Shown here: positions 34,781 through 37,500 of the stretch, in pieces
How positions within the stretch are numbered: position 1 is the stretch's first letter
Layout of the letters: each line of letters begins with the position of its first letter
Assembly (NCBI GenBank): GCA_963575745.1
Contig: CAUYUJ010016700.1
Coordinates: forward strand, 202,590-240,089
Length of the DNA stretch: 37,500 nucleotides
From: Prorocentrum cordatum
Taxonomy: Eukaryota > Sar > Dinophyceae > Prorocentrales > Prorocentraceae
Direction: 5' to 3'
The notes under the pieces: model-generated
Database searches by the model: none
Told to the model about the DNA's origin: nothing
Seen by the model: only the letters and a program-made list of their open reading frames with translations
Program-made: the position numbers and the translations under genes

Positions 34781-37500
34781 TCAAGGAAAACACCGTGCGC
34801 GTGGTCCTGCACTGGCTGAAACCGCGGAGCTGCCCACTTCCACTTGTACGTCGTCTGCGACTGCGTGCTCACACTCCGCCTCATCTGACTCGGTCGCGTC
34901 ATCACCGACGAGGCTGGCACGCTGGGAATGGTAGTGTCCACCATGTCCGTGGGCCGCATCTCCTTCAGCGTCGTATCGGGCTCGGGCGGGACCAGTGTCG
35001 TAGTAGTAGCCGTCGTAGTGAGTGGTCTGGCCCTCACATCCCTGCAAGAGCGTCGCCGCTGCCGTGACCATTGCAAGGGCCGCCGAGCGATCGGCACCAG
35101 GAGAGCCCGCCGCGCTCCTTGAGCGCCGCACCCGCGCAGCCGCCCCCACGTCGAAGTCCACCTCCTCCGACTGCTGGTCGCTCTCCGCGACCTGGCCCAC
35201 GTCCGTGTAGATGCCGTTGAGCGTCCTGAGCTTGACGAAGCGACCGTGTCCGAGGATCTTCGTGCCCAGGTCCGCTTTGTTATCGTCGGTGCCGACGGCC
35301 CCGAGGCCCATCAGCTTCCGCTTGATCGCCTGCTGGAGCCAGAGCACTCGCGCCCCCAGACTCCGAACCTTTCCAACCCCTTCCCGTCGGGCGATACCTC
35401 GGGCAGCTGACGAGTCCGTCAGCAGACTAGCCGCCACTGAGAAGCCCATGAACTCCAGGAGCGACTTGAGGTAGAGTATGTCCTCGGCGACCGCCGCCGC
35501 CGCGTAGTATTCTGCAACTCCCGAGCTGGTGGCCACGATGCCCTGGCGCCTGCTGAACGAGTGCATGGGAACTCCGTCGATCTCGATCTTGCCGCTCGAC
35601 TGCGACCTCCTCGTCTGCAGGTCGCCCGCCCAGTCACTGTCGCCAAAGCCAACCAGCTCCACGTTCGTGCCCTCCGTCGGTCTCGGTAGCCAGTTCACCG
35701 CATCCCTCGTGCCGAGCAGGTACCTCACGAGCCTCTTGAGTGCGGTGAATGCGCCGACGGTGGGGTCTGACAGCATTCTGCCCAGTAAGCTGTCCTCGTA
35801 CTGGCAGTCCGCTCTGTCCTGAACGTAGTACATCAGCGCCCCCACGCACGAGCGGTAGACGCCAGCCTGCTGCTGAGACAGAGCGGGGGTGCTCCCCATG
35901 AGCGCCTTGTGCGCTGGCACTCCAGGTGTGGGTGCCGTGTTCGAGCTACCCAGGCCGAGAGTCTCCACCACGTAGTCGAGGTACTTCGGGTTGGCCTGCA
36001 GCTCAGTGCCATGCTCGTACCTCGTCCTCAGCCTCTTCAGGTGCTCGTAGGTGGTGCCGTACTCGTGGATCTCGCCGCCGCTGAAGGTCACGTGCAACTT
36101 CAGCTCGTCACGGAAGCCCTCCAGCGCGTCCCTCGATCCAGCCATGCGTAGGTCGTCCATGTGCAGCTCAACCACCACCTCACTCTCAGGATTGTAGAAG
36201 AACAGCGGGGCCACCTCGCACCTCGTCATGTGCATCTCGTCCGTGAGGATGCCCGCCATGTGCTCCACCCAGCCTGGCGCTGCCGTGCGCCTGCCAGGTA
36301 GCTGCTTCTTCAGCTTCCAGTAGATCTCCGTGTCCTTGCCCTCCACCTTGAGCATGTCCAGGTACTCCTGCGGGGGGTCCACCACCACGTCTTCATACTC
36401 GGGCGCCTGGTAGAAGGCGTCCGTCGCGTCCAGCGTCATCACCTCGAAGCCGCGCTTGAGAGCCACGAAGTCGATCAGCCTGTTGGAGATCGGGGCTGAT
36501 CCTGGCGTGAACAGGTCGTCTCGCCACTCCTGCCAGCGGAACTCGCGGCAGACGAATCGCACCTTGCGCTGCCACTCCCGCAGCGCTGGCTTCCACCTCC
36601 ACTGCTTCTCCCAGCGCGTGGCGATGTGCTTCATCCCTCTCGCCTCCGACTTGGGGATGTCCTCGCCGACGCCGTGGTCCAGGAGGCTCTGCAGGTGCTC
36701 CAGCGTGAGCCTCTTGTCCAGCTCGTCCTGCATGTCCACGTCGAACATGCCGTCCGTCGGGTCCTCAACCTCGTCTGAGACCTCCTCCCAGAACGCGCCA
36801 GGCGAGTCGTCCACGTTGCCGACGTCCAGCGCGTGGACTGCCGCGACTCGCGCTCGCTTGCCTTCTGAAACTTCCGCCGCAGGCGAGACCTCGCGCCTCG
36901 CTGCCTGCGAGGGCGCCACCCCCATCACCACGTCACTCGGCGCCGGCGGCGCTGGCGCTGGAGGCTGCGGCTGCGGCGGGGCCGCCGCTGCCGCAGGAGG
37001 TGCCTGCTGCGGTGCCTGGGGCTGAGCAGGCGCCGCTCCGCCCTTAGGTGGTCCTGGCTGCTGTGGCTGTGGAGCATCAGGCTGGAGTTGTGCATCCGCC
37101 TTCGGGAGCTCCGTCGCCACCTGCTGCGGTGCCCGCCTGCGCTTCGACCTCTCGGGAGCCGTCCTCGTAGCCCAGGGTAGCCCCGTCACCGTCAGCAGGA
37201 GCTCCTTGTCCGTCTGCTCTCCCTCAGGGAGCCGTCGCACCGTCCGCGCGCGGTCGAGCCCCCGAGGCGTCATCACCAGGTGCTCCTGAGACTCGTCCGA
37301 TCTGCCGACCCAGATCCCTCTGCCCCACTGGGCCTCGCCTCGGTGTAGACGTCGTCCTCCAGTGAGACCTCGATGCGCAGGCCGCGCAATCCGATACAGC
37401 ACCGTCTCGCCGAAGTTGCAGATGTCGCCCTTGTAGGGGGTGCCCGTCGCTATCTCGTGCGGGGTCTGTCCTCCAGCTCGCCGTGAGAACCGCTCGTGCA
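34781..37500 (-). CDS. pol: Ty1/copia retrotransposon polyprotein (integrase end, RT, RNase H), 5-prime partial
   Basis: Copies the element RNA to DNA for reinsertion. The frame is open to the right window edge, so gag, protease and most of integrase lie outside; a GTG at 37402 is internal. Residues below are numbered from it. About 32 residues upstream contain RRAGGQTPHEIATG, the integrase TPYE-like segment. IWVGRSDES (30-38) is a copia feature before RT. 100-160 is a Pro/Ala/Gln linker. RVT_2-type RT spans about 260-480: LDATDAFYQ (catalytic D328), KKQLPGRR, and VELHMDDL (D416, D417; HMDD replaces YVDD). RNase H spans about 580-715: GDSDWAGD, SSGVAEYY (E631), LLTDSS (D663), NKADLGTK (D711). 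All expected acidic residues are present and no stop interrupts 900 codons, so it may be recent and active. The tail after 740 is unrecognised. The stop is TGA at 34781-34783. Confidence 0.95.
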   Translation of the reverse strand, partial: HERFSRRAGGQTPHEIATGTPYKGDICNFGETVLYRIARPAHRGLTGGRRLHRGEAQWGRGIWVGRSDESQEHLVMTPRGLDRARTVRRLPEGEQTDKELLLTVTGLPWATRTAPERSKRRRAPQQVATELPKADAQLQPDAPQPQQPGPPKGGAAPAQPQAPQQAPPAAAAAPPQPQPPAPAPPAPSDVVMGVAPSQAARREVSPAAEVSEGKRARVAAVHALDVGNVDDSPGAFWEEVSDEVEDPTDGMFDVDMQDELDKRLTLEHLQSLLDHGVGEDIPKSEARGMKHIATRWEKQWRWKPALREWQRKVRFVCREFRWQEWRDDLFTPGSAPISNRLIDFVALKRGFEVMTLDATDAFYQAPEYEDVVVDPPQEYLDMLKVEGKDTEIYWKLKKQLPGRRTAAPGWVEHMAGILTDEMHMTRCEVAPLFFYNPESEVVVELHMDDLRMAGSRDALEGFRDELKLHVTFSGGEIHEYGTTYEHLKRLRTRYEHGTELQANPKYLDYVVETLGLGSSNTAPTPGVPAHKALMGSTPALSQQQAGVYRSCVGALMYYVQDRADCQYEDSLLGRMLSDPTVGAFTALKRLVRYLLGTRDAVNWLPRPTEGTNVELVGFGDSDWAGDLQTRRSQSSGKIEIDGVPMHSFSRRQGIVATSSGVAEYYAAAAVAEDILYLKSLLEFMGFSVAASLLTDSSAARGIARREGVGKVRSLGARVLWLQQAIKRKLMGLGAVGTDDNKADLGTKILGHGRFVKLRTLNGIYTDVGQVAESDQQSEEVDFDVGAAARVRRSRSAAGSPGADRSAALAMVTAAATLLQGCEGQTTHYDGYYYDTGPARARYDAEGDAAHGHGGHYHSQRASLVGDDATESDEAECEHAVADDVQVEVGSSAVSASAGPRARCFP

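Overview
The window looks like dinoflagellate nuclear DNA. This is an inference from four things: a Ty1/copia polyprotein whose reverse transcriptase has HMDD in place of YVDD and LPGRRTA where other copia elements have LYGLKQA; high GC; very long simple repeats; and an almost complete lack of intact genes in 37.5 kb. No rRNA, tRNA, CRISPR array or bacterial-type operon was seen. The only confident protein gene is the copia polyprotein at the right edge (34781 to beyond 37500, minus strand), which is cut by the window end.

Layout. 0-6.3 kb: a GGA microsatellite, a degenerate TCATCACGCG repeat field, short 10-11 bp tandem repeats, a 0.7 kb CAT/CAG microsatellite, a 0.7 kb block of CCAAGAGGCC-type units and a phased A-tract segment. 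6.3-14.7 kb: mostly unique sequence with a decayed retroelement integrase on the minus strand (about 9.6-10.9 kb), two small plus-strand ORFs and a dispersed repeat present at 6.83 and 13.99 kb. 14.7-21.3 kb: a dense mosaic of small inverted-repeat elements, some nested, plus an 80-nt poly(A) tract, TCC microsatellites and several dispersed repeats. 21.6-24 kb: a 77-bp tandem repeat and a 260-bp direct duplication. 24.5-30.4 kb: minus-strand coding-like sequence scattered over several frames; it is unrecognised and is probably a broken retroelement and/or an intron-containing gene. 31.5-34.3 kb: TA, TCC and ACATAC microsatellites, an 88-89 bp tandem satellite and a second CCTCTTGGGG block in the opposite orientation to the first. 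34.7-37.5 kb: the copia element.

The most informative structures are: (1) a 192-bp inverted-repeat insertion inside a small inverted-repeat element, with an exact 8-bp target duplication and an unoccupied relative 1.7 kb away; (2) a 196-bp element that folds over nearly its whole length; (3) at least six sequence-unrelated repeat blocks that share a 10-11 bp period, close to the pitch of DNA; (4) a pair of short hairpins whose stems differ by a compensated base pair. Most long open frames in the window are by-products of repeats and are not annotated as genes.
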